DNA of 64,000 nucleotides from Desertivirga brevis. Its GTDB lineage: Bacteria; Bacteroidota; Bacteroidia; Sphingobacteriales; Sphingobacteriaceae. Below the pieces are notes generated by a model. It saw only the letters and a program-made list of their open reading frames with translations. It did no database searches and had not been told where the DNA came from. Every line of letters begins with the position of its first letter. The first letter of the stretch is position 1. Shown piece by piece: positions 1 through 8,622 of the stretch. The stretch is taken from positions 372,001 to 436,000 of the forward strand of contig NZ_JAFEWF010000001.1 in assembly GCF_017355835.1 (NCBI RefSeq), in the 5' to 3' direction. The translations under genes and the position numbers were made by a program.

Positions 1-386
1 AAGGTTCTAGGAATTGAGCAAATCAGGAAGGGAACAATTGATCTTTTCAAAAAGCTCGGACAAGACGGACACTCTATTTATATTTACACAACATCTTTCC
101 GTTCTATAGTGAAAATCAAGCTGATGTTCTTCTCCCATGGAATTCGAATAAAAAGGGTGATAAACCAACGAGTTCATGATAAAGAAATGAGAGAACACAG
201 AAAAAATTATTCAAAATACCGCCCGCCTTTGGAATTGATATTCATGTTGATGACTCGAAAGGTGTAGAAAATGAAGGGTATAAATTTAACTTTGCAACTA
301 TTATAATTGCAGAAAATGATTCTAAATGGCAGGAGAGTGTGCTTAGGGGAATCACATACTATGAAAATTTAACAATACCAAGATGA
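1..386 (+). pseudogene. HAD-like hydrolase fragment, 5'-truncated and frameshifted
   Basis: The reading frame open from the window edge (first codon AAG at 1) encodes a helix-rich stretch followed by YIYTTSFRS, but runs to a stop at 259-261. From 228 the continuation lies in another frame: FGIDIHVDDSKGVENEGYKF, then IIIAENDSKW, ending at TGA 384-386. The conserved half GIDIHVDDSKGV resembles the late aspartate motif of HAD-type phosphatases. The two frames join around 223-228 (CGCCCGCCTTTGG), consistent with loss of one base or gain of two. The final TGA overlaps the next gene's ATG (ATGA), so the pair was translationally coupled. It is either a pseudogene or a sequencing error. The family assignment is inference. 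Confidence 0.55.
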
Positions 387-988
387 CAGAATTTTGGGAA
401 GAAGCATTTAAGGAGAAGCAAGAAATGTGGGGACCTGAACCTTCTAAATCTACTTTGCTGATTAAGGATCTTTTTGTTAATAACGGAGTAAAGCAAGTTT
501 TGATTCCAGGAATCGGATATGGTCGTAATGCTAAAATATTTCTTAACCATGGGATGTCGGTAACAGGAATTGAAATTTCAGAAACGGCAATAAATATTGC
601 GAAAAAACATTTCGGGAATTATCTTTCTATTTACCATGGCTCTGTAACGGAAATGCCCTTTGATGATAAAAAATATGATGGAATATATTGCTATGCCCTA
701 ATTCACTTATTGGATCAGGAAGAACGAAAAGGACTGATCCAAGCCTGCTATAATCAACTTGAGGGCGGCGGATGGATGGCTTTTACCACTATAACGAAAC
801 AGGCAACAACCTATGGGCGGGGGAGGCAAATTAGTGAAGATAGGTTTGAAATGTTTGGTGGGGTAAAAATGTTCTTCTATGACGAAGGAACCATACAAGA
901 AGAATTTGGAGATGCAGGCCTGTTTGAAGTCAGCAAGGTAGAGGAGAACTATCCTTTTTATCTCATAAAGTGTCGTAAGAGCGTTTGA
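383..988 (+). CDS. class I SAM-dependent methyltransferase
   Basis: A 201-residue protein with the Rossmann methyltransferase core. The SAM-binding motif I is VLIPGIGYGRNAKIFL (residues ~39-54), followed by the acidic end of strand 2 in VTGIEIS, and YDGIYCYALIHLL as the motif II region. The substrate cannot be told from sequence; the fold resembles small-molecule methyltransferases of the TPMT/tellurite-resistance type. The start ATG overlaps the stop of the preceding frameshifted HAD-like gene (ATGA), which fixes the start and suggests co-translation. No obvious partner lies downstream, where the next gene converges. Confidence 0.85.
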   Translation: MTEFWEEAFKEKQEMWGPEPSKSTLLIKDLFVNNGVKQVLIPGIGYGRNAKIFLNHGMSVTGIEISETAINIAKKHFGNYLSIYHGSVTEMPFDDKKYDGIYCYALIHLLDQEERKGLIQACYNQLEGGGWMAFTTITKQATTYGRGRQISEDRFEMFGGVKMFFYDEGTIQEEFGDAGLFEVSKVEENYPFYLIKCRKSV

Positions 989-1059
989 TGATTGAATTCC
1001 CATTGTTGTACCCATAACATCTTTGATGAGATGCCGAAGGCATTTAAATGATTGAAGAA

Positions 1060-1836
1060 TTAGTATTTAAGGAAGTCGGACAACACTCTGTCGAATCTGT
1101 TATCCATACAAGCACTTATATCGGTTGTAACGAATTTCCCTTTGTAAAATAAGCTGAAAATAGTTGCAGGGCTGGGGGCGCATTGTGCTTGTTCCATTGT
1201 TTCTAGCTTAATCACTGTTAACGGAAGATGTCGCTTCGCTGCTGTTTTAACCAATGAAGTCTTAACATGAAATTCCGCAAAGGGACAACGGTTTGAATAA
1301 ATGGCAACCAAGCCGTTCGTCTGGATGCTCTGATAATCTAGCTTGGTCTTAAATTTTGGGTTTTCTGCACAAGGATTAATTTTTTTCACTAAAAGAACGA
1401 ATCCCATTTCAAGCGAATCACAAACCTCAAACCCCTGTTGGATCAGCCATTTGGTATCACTCATAAAATGAAACTTTTTTTTACCTGCAACAGTTGCCAG
1501 CCCGTTTTTTCCATTATTCCTGGCATGATCCATAGCGGATTGGAGGAGCGCCTTCCCGTAGCCTTTGCCCTTGTACTGACCGGAAACCCAAAAACAATTG
1601 ATTAAAAAGTAGTTTGGTGCCTCAACGGGCACCCAAGCTAGTTCAGAAGGTCCATACTCTATGAACACTTTTGCTCTTGCGTTTAACCGGCGAAAGACGT
1701 ATCCGGTTTTAAACTCTCCACGTAGCCATTCTTTCTTTGCTTCGTAGCTTTCCGTACATTTCTTGTCCGAAATGGCACAACAAATATGTTCATTCGAGAT
1801 ATTTTCGAGATTAAGGTCTAAAAAGCTTTCCATCAT
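1060..1836 (-). CDS. GNAT N-acetyltransferase with C-terminal YoaP-like domain
   Basis: A 258-residue two-domain protein. Residues ~15-150 are a GNAT acetyltransferase; the acetyl-CoA pyrophosphate loop is visible as QYKGKGYGKALL, followed by the alpha helix SAMDHARNNG. Residues ~170-258 match the YoaP-like domain that follows some GNATs, including the motif NRCPFAEFH and the segment PATIFSLFYKGKFVTTD. YoaP-like regions look thioredoxin-related, and two cysteines (NRCPF, AQCAPS) are present. The substrate is unknown. The gene is monocistronic, convergent with the methyltransferase on its left. The start may be the first or second Met (MMES). Confidence 0.85.
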   Translation of the reverse strand: MMESFLDLNLENISNEHICCAISDKKCTESYEAKKEWLRGEFKTGYVFRRLNARAKVFIEYGPSELAWVPVEAPNYFLINCFWVSGQYKGKGYGKALLQSAMDHARNNGKNGLATVAGKKKFHFMSDTKWLIQQGFEVCDSLEMGFVLLVKKINPCAENPKFKTKLDYQSIQTNGLVAIYSNRCPFAEFHVKTSLVKTAAKRHLPLTVIKLETMEQAQCAPSPATIFSLFYKGKFVTTDISACMDNRFDRVLSDFLKY

Positions 1837-2139
1837 TCTTAAGATTTGATTCCCGATGCCGGCGTATGCCTGGAGGTACTCCTAAATTTACGTATAAAGA
1901 GAATATTATTAAATGAGTATTGTCATTTTCCCACAGCTAATTATCCTAATGGTAAAACACAAATTTAGTACAAGCCATAGATCCCATCTTGTTGCTAAAC
2001 GCCAAATATTACCTAAATGAATAGTACGACATTAATGGTCATTAGGCTGTTGAATTGCTAAGTCTGATAGAGGTTAACATAACAGCAAGAGATTTGCATA
2101 TATCACCTAATAGAGAGAATACTAAGGGGTTAAATAAAA
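1837..2139. other. Intergenic stretch without recognised gene
   Basis: About 300 bases between the GNAT gene and the terminator of the phytase-like lipoprotein gene. Reading both strands I found no open frame with family resemblance, no RNA gene and no clear promoter. It is AT-rich and contains many stops in all frames. A region around 1850-1880 is GC-richer (GATGCCGGCGTATGCC) but forms no convincing hairpin. Confidence 0.4.
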
Positions 2140-2161
2140 CAGGCGCCATTTATAGCGCCTG
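2140..2161 (-). terminator. Rho-independent terminator of the phytase-like gene
   Basis: Perfect 7-bp stem CAGGCGC/GCGCCTG (2140-2146 with 2155-2161) around an 8-base loop. On the minus strand it is followed by TTTTATTT. It lies 36 bases past the stop of the minus-strand gene ending at 2198. Confidence 0.8.
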
Positions 2162-2197
2162 AAGTTTCAATATTTTCTAGAAATTGCAGATGAATTA

Positions 2198-3490
2198 TTA
2201 CAAATTGATCTTAACAAAGTATAATCTGTTTCCATCTACTTTATTTGTAATAGGTAACATCTTTTGTGCAAATCCGCTGGCACCATTATCTACTACACCA
2301 AAATCGTCATCGTTGGAAATAACAAGAATATTTCCAGGAAGAAGAGCAAGTCCCTCCGCTTTATCATGCGGATAAACAGATGGCAGATCTCTAAGAAGAT
2401 CAAGTACAAGCACCTTACTTACAGGAGTGATACCTGCTGCAGTCAATCCAGCAGCATTATTTAATTCTTCTACTGTTTTTCCGCCAAATAGCTTTCCATT
2501 TGCACCATTTGTAGGATCAGAAATGTCTGTGGCTGATGATAGATCTATTTTGAACACTTTTTTGAATGCAGCAGGATTAGTTGGCGCTCCTCCAAAAAGT
2601 CCGTCCCTTTCTAAAGTTAAAAATGTGGTGCTGTTCACTGCAACAATTTCACTTACGCCTGTAAGACTAGTGCTTTCCATCAAATAGGCATACTGTTTGG
2701 TGGCACCACTGGAAATATCGTAAGTAAGGATACGGATTACAACAGAGTTGGAAACAGCCGTTCTTGATGGATTATACATGGGTGATTGCATAATTCCAAC
2801 CAAAGTTTTACCATCAGGAGTGATTGTCAAACCCTCCATCCCACGATTAGCCCTTCGAGTTGCAAAAACAGCGGGGATACGGCGACCTCCTTGTCCGTTA
2901 CCGAATGGATTAATTCGCTCCAGCGCTTTACCATTCGCATCAAAATGTGCCAAGTGTGGCCCGTATTCGTCGCTAACCCAAAACGATCCATCAGCCATTC
3001 GAACAAGGCCCTCTGAATCAATTCCGTCTGGACTTGGCGTAAGTACCGTTCCACTTAAATCGTAGGCTGTTTCACCGGAGGCCCCCATACCTGCAGGGTT
3101 AGGAAGCCCATTAAGTTTAGCTCCACTTGAGTTTTTTAACTCAATAACCTGCTCGAGCATTAGCTTGCCATCCTTCAATCTAAATTTACCGATTTGAGGA
3201 GCGAAATCGGGCTTCCCGATGATAATTGAGTTAGCTGCCTGACCGGCTACATTCGATCCCCGGTCTGTTAGCATATAAAATACGTCAGGAGATGCAGGGT
3301 CTACTGCTACAGCTGAGCCATAGCCGCCATTGTACACTTTTACACCATTACTCGCTGTAAATAGAACTGCTGGATCCACAGCTTCGGCCATTGTAGGGTA
3401 CTCGATAGCTTTAGTTTCATTATTGTCCTTTTTACAAGAGGTTAAGGCTATAGTTAAAGCCGCAGTAAAACTTAGTACTTGTTTGTTCAT
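2198..3490 (-). CDS. Esterase-like activity of phytase family lipoprotein
   Basis: Start chosen at MNKQVLSFTAALTIALTSC because this gives a lipoprotein signal peptide with lipobox LTSC; an upstream Met at 3517 would add nine residues before it. The mature ~410-residue protein matches the secreted phytase-like beta-propeller family with esterase-like activity. Visible features are SAVAVDPASPDVFYMLTDRGSN, DSEGLVRMADGSFWVSDEYGPHLAHF, NRGMEGLTITPDGKTLVGIMQSP and YPHDKAEGLALLPGNILVISNDDDFG. Many members act on phosphate or other esters, but the substrate is unknown. It is predicted to be anchored in the outer or inner membrane, facing the periplasm or outside. It is monocistronic with its own terminator. 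Confidence 0.85.
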   Translation of the reverse strand: MNKQVLSFTAALTIALTSCKKDNNETKAIEYPTMAEAVDPAVLFTASNGVKVYNGGYGSAVAVDPASPDVFYMLTDRGSNVAGQAANSIIIGKPDFAPQIGKFRLKDGKLMLEQVIELKNSSGAKLNGLPNPAGMGASGETAYDLSGTVLTPSPDGIDSEGLVRMADGSFWVSDEYGPHLAHFDANGKALERINPFGNGQGGRRIPAVFATRRANRGMEGLTITPDGKTLVGIMQSPMYNPSRTAVSNSVVIRILTYDISSGATKQYAYLMESTSLTGVSEIVAVNSTTFLTLERDGLFGGAPTNPAAFKKVFKIDLSSATDISDPTNGANGKLFGGKTVEELNNAAGLTAAGITPVSKVLVLDLLRDLPSVYPHDKAEGLALLPGNILVISNDDDFGVVDNGASGFAQKMLPITNKVDGNRLYFVKINL

Positions 3491-3716
3491 TGAAAACGTT
3501 GATTGAATTTCAGACAAAGCAAGGGAGGCTGTATAAAATTATCATTAAAACTATATAAAGCAATTAATCAAAAAGATTAAAAGAGAAACAATTGATTTTA
3601 CATAATATTTCAACATTATGTATTAAGTTTTTATTAAATCCGCCGAAATGATAGAAAAATAGGAATAAACTTAAGATTTTTGAAGATAGGATACTCTTAG
3701 TCCATTTATTCCAAGT

Positions 3717-6700
3717 ATGATCAGGTTCTCTTTCCACCAAAAAATTTTAGTAGGCTTCATTTTAACAATTATTGCTGTTCTCATTGGAGTTTACATCGCT
3801 TATAGTCGTATTGGAGATTTCCAAAAGGACGGTGCTGCTGTAGATCATACCCAAGAGATATTAAAATTTACTAACCAGGCAGTATTTAATGTTGTTGAAG
3901 CAGAAAGCAATATAAGAGGCTACATTGCAACAGGTAAAAAAAGCTACCTGGATAAGTACAATAACGCACTAAGCAAGATTAATCCTTCTGTGGATCGTGT
4001 TGTATTTTTATTAAATGAAGACAGGAGGGACGAAGCTACTGCTGATTCTCTAAAAGCCAATGTAGACGAAAAGCTTTTTGCTTTAAGCAGGGTGCTGTGG
4101 GTTGCGAACCTTGATGGAACGGAAAAAGCCAAAGAATTGTTAGCTGAAGACACTACATTAGACCGCCTCGAAAGCCTGGTTGAAAAAATTAAACTTAATC
4201 AATCCCTATTGCTTAATCAACGGAGGAATGAAAGTGACCATAATTCATCAAAAACTATCCGATTTTTCTACATAGGTAGCTTTTTCATAATTCTCCTAAT
4301 ATCGCTATTATTCTTATTTATCACACGAAGTTTCTCTACTCAAAAGAAAGTTGAGGAGAGCTTGATGCAATCCAACATGCAATTAGAGAAAGTTTCGAGG
4401 GAGAACACTGAACAGAACTTGCTTCTAAAGGGCACTTCGTCGTTAGAAAGGTCTATGCGTGGAGAGTTGAGCGTTGAAGAATTATCGGACACCATTCTTT
4501 CGGGAATATGCGAATTTAGTTCAGCACGTATTGGATCGGTTTACATTTTTGACAAAGAAACAAATCTACTTGTACTTAAAGGGAAGTACGGCTACGCCAA
4601 AGCGCTAAAGCCAGCTATAGAGGTTGGAGAAGGTCTAATAGGGCAGGCAGCAATTGATAAAAAGCGTGTATTGATTGAAGAATTGAATGAAGAACTACGC
4701 AGTGTTGAGGGAGGCTTTTCCATAATAAACTCGAAACACGTGTTGATGCAACCAATTATTTACCACGAGAAATTGATTGCAGTAATTGAGTTGGGTTTTG
4801 TAAACAAACCGACTGCTCTTGATCTCCTTTTTATAGAAAGAGTTGGGGATGGCGTTGGTATTGCTATTCATGCAGTACAGTCAAGGCAGAAAATAGAAGA
4901 ATTATATGCTGAAGCCCAAAGACAAGCAAGTGAGTTAGAAAATCAGCATGAGGAGTTACGTATGACCAACGAAGAACTTCTTGAGAAAACTGTAGCATTA
5001 CAATCTTCGGAAGAAGAACTAAGGGTACAACAAGAAGAATTATCACAGGCAAATTCCGAATTGCTTGACAAAGCCCGCTTGCTGGAAGAAAAGAACAATG
5101 CTATTGAATTGGCCAGAGAAGCCATCTCCATAAAAATGGCAGAACTAGAACAGGCTGATAAATATAAATCAGAGTTCCTTGCTAACATGAGTCACGAATT
5201 AAGGACTCCTCTTAATAGTATACTCATACTTGCTAAGATCCTTTCTGAGAATAAAAAAACCCACTTGGATGAGGAAGAAGTAAAGTATGCCAAGGTAATA
5301 CACACTGCGGGTGGCGATTTGCTTGCCTTGATCAATGACATACTCGACCTTGCGAAGGTTGAAGCAGGCCAGGTTGAGCTTGACGTTAGGGAGGTAGCTA
5401 TTAAGGAGGTGAAGCAACGAATGGAAATGTTCTTTTCACAAACAGCGAAATCAAAAGGAATATCATTTAATATTTTAACAGAGCCTGCTGTACCTGCCGC
5501 AATAGTAACCGACGAACGAAGATTAGAACAGGTATTGAAAAACCTTCTTTCTAACGCCTTTAAATTTACACCAGATCGCGGGTCTGTAACGGTGAAGATA
5601 GATACTTATAATGAGGGTGAGGATTGGAAAGTAAGATTTGCTATTCAAGATACAGGAATCGGAATTCCTGAAGATAAGCATCAAACAATTTTTGAAGCTT
5701 TTAAACAAGCCGACGGATCAACAAGCAGGATTTACGGGGGAACTGGTCTTGGTTTGTCTATCAGTCGCGAACTTGCACAGCTACTTGGAGGTGAAATAAC
5801 ACTTGAAAGCAGACCGGGAGAAGGTAGTACTTTTAGCTTGGTATTACCATCCATTATTTCCTTTACTCAAGATCTGCATCCTGTCCCAACCCAGCAGCAA
5901 TTAGATATAGCTCCTGCTGAAGGAAATTCATCAGCAGATACAAGTAAAACCGTACTGATTATTGAAGACGATCGGAACTTTGCAATGATCGTTGAAAAGA
6001 TCTGTATTGAAAGAGGATTAATTCCAACAATTGCAGAAAGTGGTGATGCAGGTCTAGAGATGGCCCGGCAAACGAAACCCGACGCTGTTCTGTTGGACAT
6101 CATGTTACCGGTTGTTGATGGATGGTCTGTGCTTAAACAATTAAAAACAGATCCTCAAACGCATCATATCCCTGTACATTTAATGTCGGCAAAAGAAGAG
6201 AATTCATCTAAGGCAATCACTGAAGGGGCGCTTGGATTTCTAAAAAAACCAATTGAAAAAGAACAGCTTGAAAATGCTCTCGATTCACTGTTTGGACTAA
6301 AGGTTATGCATTTGAAAAAGGTACTACTGATTGAAGATCATCAGGTTCAAAGTGACGTTCTTACTTCTCAATTATCCGGCATCGGCATTGAAGTTATTCA
6401 GGCCTTTACAGGAAAAGAGGCAATCGACCATCTCACAAATCAAAGTGACTTCGATTGTATAATCCTTGACATCAATCTACCTGATATATCGGGTCTGGAT
6501 CTTTTAGATCAAATTAAATCAAATGGTCGCAACGAAGAAATTCCTGTTGTAATAAATACTGCTATGGAGCTTGATCGTAATACTTTAGAGCGGGTAAACA
6601 GGTATACTAATTCGATGGTATTTAAAACGCAGCACTCCAATACGAGACTAGTTGAAGAAGTGAACCTTTTTATCGATAAGTTGAAAACAAGCCCGGTAAA

Positions 6701-7127
6701 GGAAAAGAAAAAAGAAACAAGTGAATCGTTACTTGAGGCTATTACTGAAGAGAAAACTATTTTGCTAGTAGATGATGATATCCGGAACGTATTTTCATTA
6801 ACCAGTGCCCTCCAGGGTGCGAATTTCAAGTTCGAGATTGCATATAATGGTAAAGAGGCATTAGAGAAGTTGGATGCAAATCCTGATGTAGATCTAGTAC
6901 TGATGGATATTATGATGCCGGTAATGAACGGGTACGAAGCTATTGAGGCAATAAGAAAGGATAGCAGATTTTTGGATCTACCTGTTATAGCGATAACAGC
7001 GAAAGCCATGAAAGACGACCGAGATAAATGTTTGGCAGTGGGTGCAGATGAGTATATTTCAAAGCCTGTAGATGTTGACGCCCTTGTCGAATTAATGACC
7101 CGTCTTCTGAGCTTAACAGCAGTTTAA
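3717..7127 (+). CDS. Hybrid sensor histidine kinase with CHASE3, GAF and three receiver domains
   Basis: A 1136-residue membrane sensor. Domains in order: TM1 (~8-27); a periplasmic CHASE3-like helical sensor (~30-175, with the conserved ESNIRGYIATGKKSYL); TM2 (~180-205); a GAF domain (~235-385); a coiled coil (~385-480); HisKA with H-box ANMSHELRTPLNSILILAK (~490); HATPase_c (N box NLLSNAFKFT, G boxes DTGIGIPED and GGTGLGLSIS); then three receiver domains, each keeping its phospho-acceptor (LLDIMLP, ILDINLP, LMDIMMP). No HAMP is evident between TM2 and GAF. There is no neighbouring response regulator with an output domain, so the target is unknown. The arsenic operon downstream is unlikely to be related. 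Confidence 0.93.
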   Translation: MIRFSFHQKILVGFILTIIAVLIGVYIAYSRIGDFQKDGAAVDHTQEILKFTNQAVFNVVEAESNIRGYIATGKKSYLDKYNNALSKINPSVDRVVFLLNEDRRDEATADSLKANVDEKLFALSRVLWVANLDGTEKAKELLAEDTTLDRLESLVEKIKLNQSLLLNQRRNESDHNSSKTIRFFYIGSFFIILLISLLFLFITRSFSTQKKVEESLMQSNMQLEKVSRENTEQNLLLKGTSSLERSMRGELSVEELSDTILSGICEFSSARIGSVYIFDKETNLLVLKGKYGYAKALKPAIEVGEGLIGQAAIDKKRVLIEELNEELRSVEGGFSIINSKHVLMQPIIYHEKLIAVIELGFVNKPTALDLLFIERVGDGVGIAIHAVQSRQKIEELYAEAQRQASELENQHEELRMTNEELLEKTVALQSSEEELRVQQEELSQANSELLDKARLLEEKNNAIELAREAISIKMAELEQADKYKSEFLANMSHELRTPLNSILILAKILSENKKTHLDEEEVKYAKVIHTAGGDLLALINDILDLAKVEAGQVELDVREVAIKEVKQRMEMFFSQTAKSKGISFNILTEPAVPAAIVTDERRLEQVLKNLLSNAFKFTPDRGSVTVKIDTYNEGEDWKVRFAIQDTGIGIPEDKHQTIFEAFKQADGSTSRIYGGTGLGLSISRELAQLLGGEITLESRPGEGSTFSLVLPSIISFTQDLHPVPTQQQLDIAPAEGNSSADTSKTVLIIEDDRNFAMIVEKICIERGLIPTIAESGDAGLEMARQTKPDAVLLDIMLPVVDGWSVLKQLKTDPQTHHIPVHLMSAKEENSSKAITEGALGFLKKPIEKEQLENALDSLFGLKVMHLKKVLLIEDHQVQSDVLTSQLSGIGIEVIQAFTGKEAIDHLTNQSDFDCIILDINLPDISGLDLLDQIKSNGRNEEIPVVINTAMELDRNTLERVNRYTNSMVFKTQHSNTRLVEEVNLFIDKLKTSPVKEKKKETSESLLEAITEEKTILLVDDDIRNVFSLTSALQGANFKFEIAYNGKEALEKLDANPDVDLVLMDIMMPVMNGYEAIEAIRKDSRFLDLPVIAITAKAMKDDRDKCLAVGADEYISKPVDVDALVELMTRLLSLTAV

Positions 7128-7215
7128 TTTATTTTTCTATTCATAAATGAAGGGTAGATATCCAAAATAGGTGTTTTCTAATAAAACGTCACACACCCTT
7201 GTGAAATAATAAGAT

Positions 7216-7235
7216 TAATCGTAATATTGCGATAT
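7216..7235. promoter_or_regulatory. ArsR operator 1 (upstream of arsR)
   Basis: Imperfect inverted repeat TAATCGTAA-TA-TTGCGATAT, matching half for half the perfect copy at 7584-7603 (core ATCGTAA-N2-TTACGAT). It ends two bases before the arsR start codon at 7238, so a bound repressor would block transcription start or the ribosome site. The assignment to ArsR is inferred from position and duplication. Confidence 0.75.
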
Positions 7236-7237
7236 CA

Positions 7238-7567
7238 ATGGGAATAACTAAAACTGAAATATTTTCCGAAGAACAGAATAAGCTGGCCGTAATGCTAAAG
7301 GCTATTGCTCATCCTGCCCGGATTGCCATTCTTCAGGAGATTATTAAAGCTAATGCTTGTATTTGTGGAGACCTGGTAAATGAACTGGGACTTGCACAAG
7401 CGACTATCTCACAACATTTGAAGGAACTAAAGAATGCCGGCCTAATTCAGGGAACCATTGAAGGTGTAAGCGTATGTTATTGCATTCATGCCGAAAATTG
7501 GAGAATCCTTGAAAGACAGATAGGTGGCTTCTTTGCCTCCTACAAAGGACCTCAAAACTGCTGTTAA
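7238..7567 (+). CDS. arsR: ArsR/SmtB family metalloregulatory repressor
   Basis: A 109-residue winged-helix repressor. The order is typical: LKAIAHPARIAILQEII, then NACICGDLV with the CxC metal-sensing pair in helix alpha-3, then the recognition helix LAQATISQHLKELKNAGLI. The protein ends in CC, which may add further thiol ligands for arsenite. It is the first gene of arsR-DUF6428-arsC-acr3 and is expected to repress itself and the downstream genes until As(III) binds. Two copies of the same palindrome flank the gene, one upstream and one in the gap to the next gene. Confidence 0.93.
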   Translation: MGITKTEIFSEEQNKLAVMLKAIAHPARIAILQEIIKANACICGDLVNELGLAQATISQHLKELKNAGLIQGTIEGVSVCYCIHAENWRILERQIGGFFASYKGPQNCC

Positions 7568-7583
7568 AAATTTTTAAACCAAT

Positions 7584-7603
7584 TTATCGTAAAATTACGA
7601 TAA
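7584..7603. promoter_or_regulatory. ArsR operator 2 (between arsR and the DUF6428 gene)
   Basis: Perfect inverted repeat TTATCGTAA-AA-TTACGATAA, 9-bp arms with a 2-base spacer, 15 bases upstream of the next ATG (7618). Same sequence as the imperfect copy before arsR, which points to one DNA-binding protein controlling two start points. Confidence 0.8.
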
Positions 7604-7617
7604 TTAAATTATAGCAT

Positions 7618-8181
7618 ATGAACAATCCAAACGCAATGAGCTGGGAGGCTTTCAAAGCAGAGCTTACCAATTATCCCCATCTAAGTCTACAGTTTCAGTA
7701 TGCGGACGGTGAATGGGTAAAACCTTCCTATCATATTACTGAAATTAAACTGGCTCCTATAACTTCAGTTGATTGCGGAGGGAAAGTTAATACCTGGACA
7801 GAAGTGATCGTTCAGCTATGGGAACCTGAAGAAAAACAACAGGAAAGAGCGATGACGGCAAGTAAAGCAATGTCTATTATTGATCTTGTAGAAAAAGCGA
7901 TAGTGCTTGATCCTTTAGCGGAGCTGAAAGTAGAATTTGGAAATTCAAGGTTTGATACCCGTCAAATGTTTCCTTTTAGTATTGCTGCAGAGGGAGAAAA
8001 TCTAATCGTAAATCTACAAGCAGATAGCGTGCAATGTAAAGCTTTAGGAAGAAATCAAACTTGCGGAACTCCCAATGGTGAAGAAGTATGCTGCTCGCCC
8101 CAGGTAGTTGAAAAACCTAAGATTGAACTTAAGAACCTGGTAGCCGAAAGGTGTTGCACACCTGGAGCAGGCTGCTGCTAG
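7618..8181 (+). CDS. DUF6428 family protein with cysteine-rich tail
   Basis: A 187-residue protein of the type found in Bacteroidota arsenic operons. The body (~1-135) has MSWEAFKAEL, LQFQYADGEWVKPSYHITEIKL and FGNSRFDTRQMFPF, plausibly one globular domain. The tail holds nine cysteines: CKALGRNQTC, EEVCCSP and the terminal RCCTPGAGCC. There is no signal peptide, so it is cytosolic. Position between arsR and arsC, behind its own operator, indicates a role in arsenic resistance, possibly As(III) binding or delivery to the efflux pump. That role is inference; no biochemical function is known to me. Confidence 0.8.
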   Translation: MNNPNAMSWEAFKAELTNYPHLSLQFQYADGEWVKPSYHITEIKLAPITSVDCGGKVNTWTEVIVQLWEPEEKQQERAMTASKAMSIIDLVEKAIVLDPLAELKVEFGNSRFDTRQMFPFSIAAEGENLIVNLQADSVQCKALGRNQTCGTPNGEEVCCSPQVVEKPKIELKNLVAERCCTPGAGCC

Positions 8182-8205
8182 ATTATAAAAAAGACCAAAT
8201 TAAAA

Positions 8206-8622
8206 ATGAAGAATATACTAGTATTATGTACGGGCAACAGTTGCCGCAGTCAAATTGCCGATGGATATCTACAACATTTTGCGGGAGAAAAGGCAAAAAT
8301 ATACAGTGCGGGTGTAGAAACCCACGGAGTAAATCCAAGGGCAATTAAAATTATGGCAGAGGATAATATTGACATTTCTGGTAACACCTCTAATAACGTT
8401 GACGAGTATTTTAATATTCCCTTCGATTATATAATTACCGTTTGTGACAATGCCAAAGAACGTTGCCCTTATTTCCCAAGCAATGCGCAGAAATTCCATT
8501 ATAACTTTCCTGATCCCGCGAAGGCGATTGGAACCGAAGAGGAAATTCTGGAAGAGTTTAGAAGGGTTAGAGACATGATTAAGGTTTATTCACAAGACTT
8601 TGTAAGTCAACACTTAAATTAA
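8206..8622 (+). CDS. arsC: Arsenate reductase, low-molecular-weight phosphatase type
   Basis: A 138-residue LMW-PTPase-fold arsenate reductase. The N-terminal P-loop is CTGNSCRS with nucleophile Cys8, and the redox pair follows at Cys80 and Cys87 in [12 protein letters not shown]. This triad is that of the thioredoxin-coupled enzymes (Bacillus/Staphylococcus type), not the glutaredoxin-linked type. The general-acid region FPDPAKA is present. It reduces As(V) to As(III) in the cytosol for export by the next gene, whose ATG overlaps this stop by one base (TAATG). Confidence 0.95.
   Translation: MKNILVLCTGNSCRSQIADGYLQHFAGEKAKIYSAGVETHGVNPRAIKIMAEDNIDISGNTSNNVDEYFNIPFDYIITVCDNAKERCPYFPSNAQKFHYNFPDPAKAIGTEEEILEEFRRVRDMIKVYSQDFVSQHLN

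Noticed and set aside
1030..1044. Small hairpin ATGCC-GAA-GGCAT as terminator of the GNAT gene
   Set aside because: Five-base stem with no T-run on either strand.
2090..2150. Possible HTH-like remnant (TARDLHISPNRENTKG) on the plus strand
   Set aside because: Very short, no start codon, surrounded by stops, and no recognisable family; probably chance.
6509..7009. 166-codon open frame on the minus strand inside the hybrid kinase gene
   Set aside because: It lies wholly within the receiver domains of the kinase and its translation has no domain-like features; a shadow frame.
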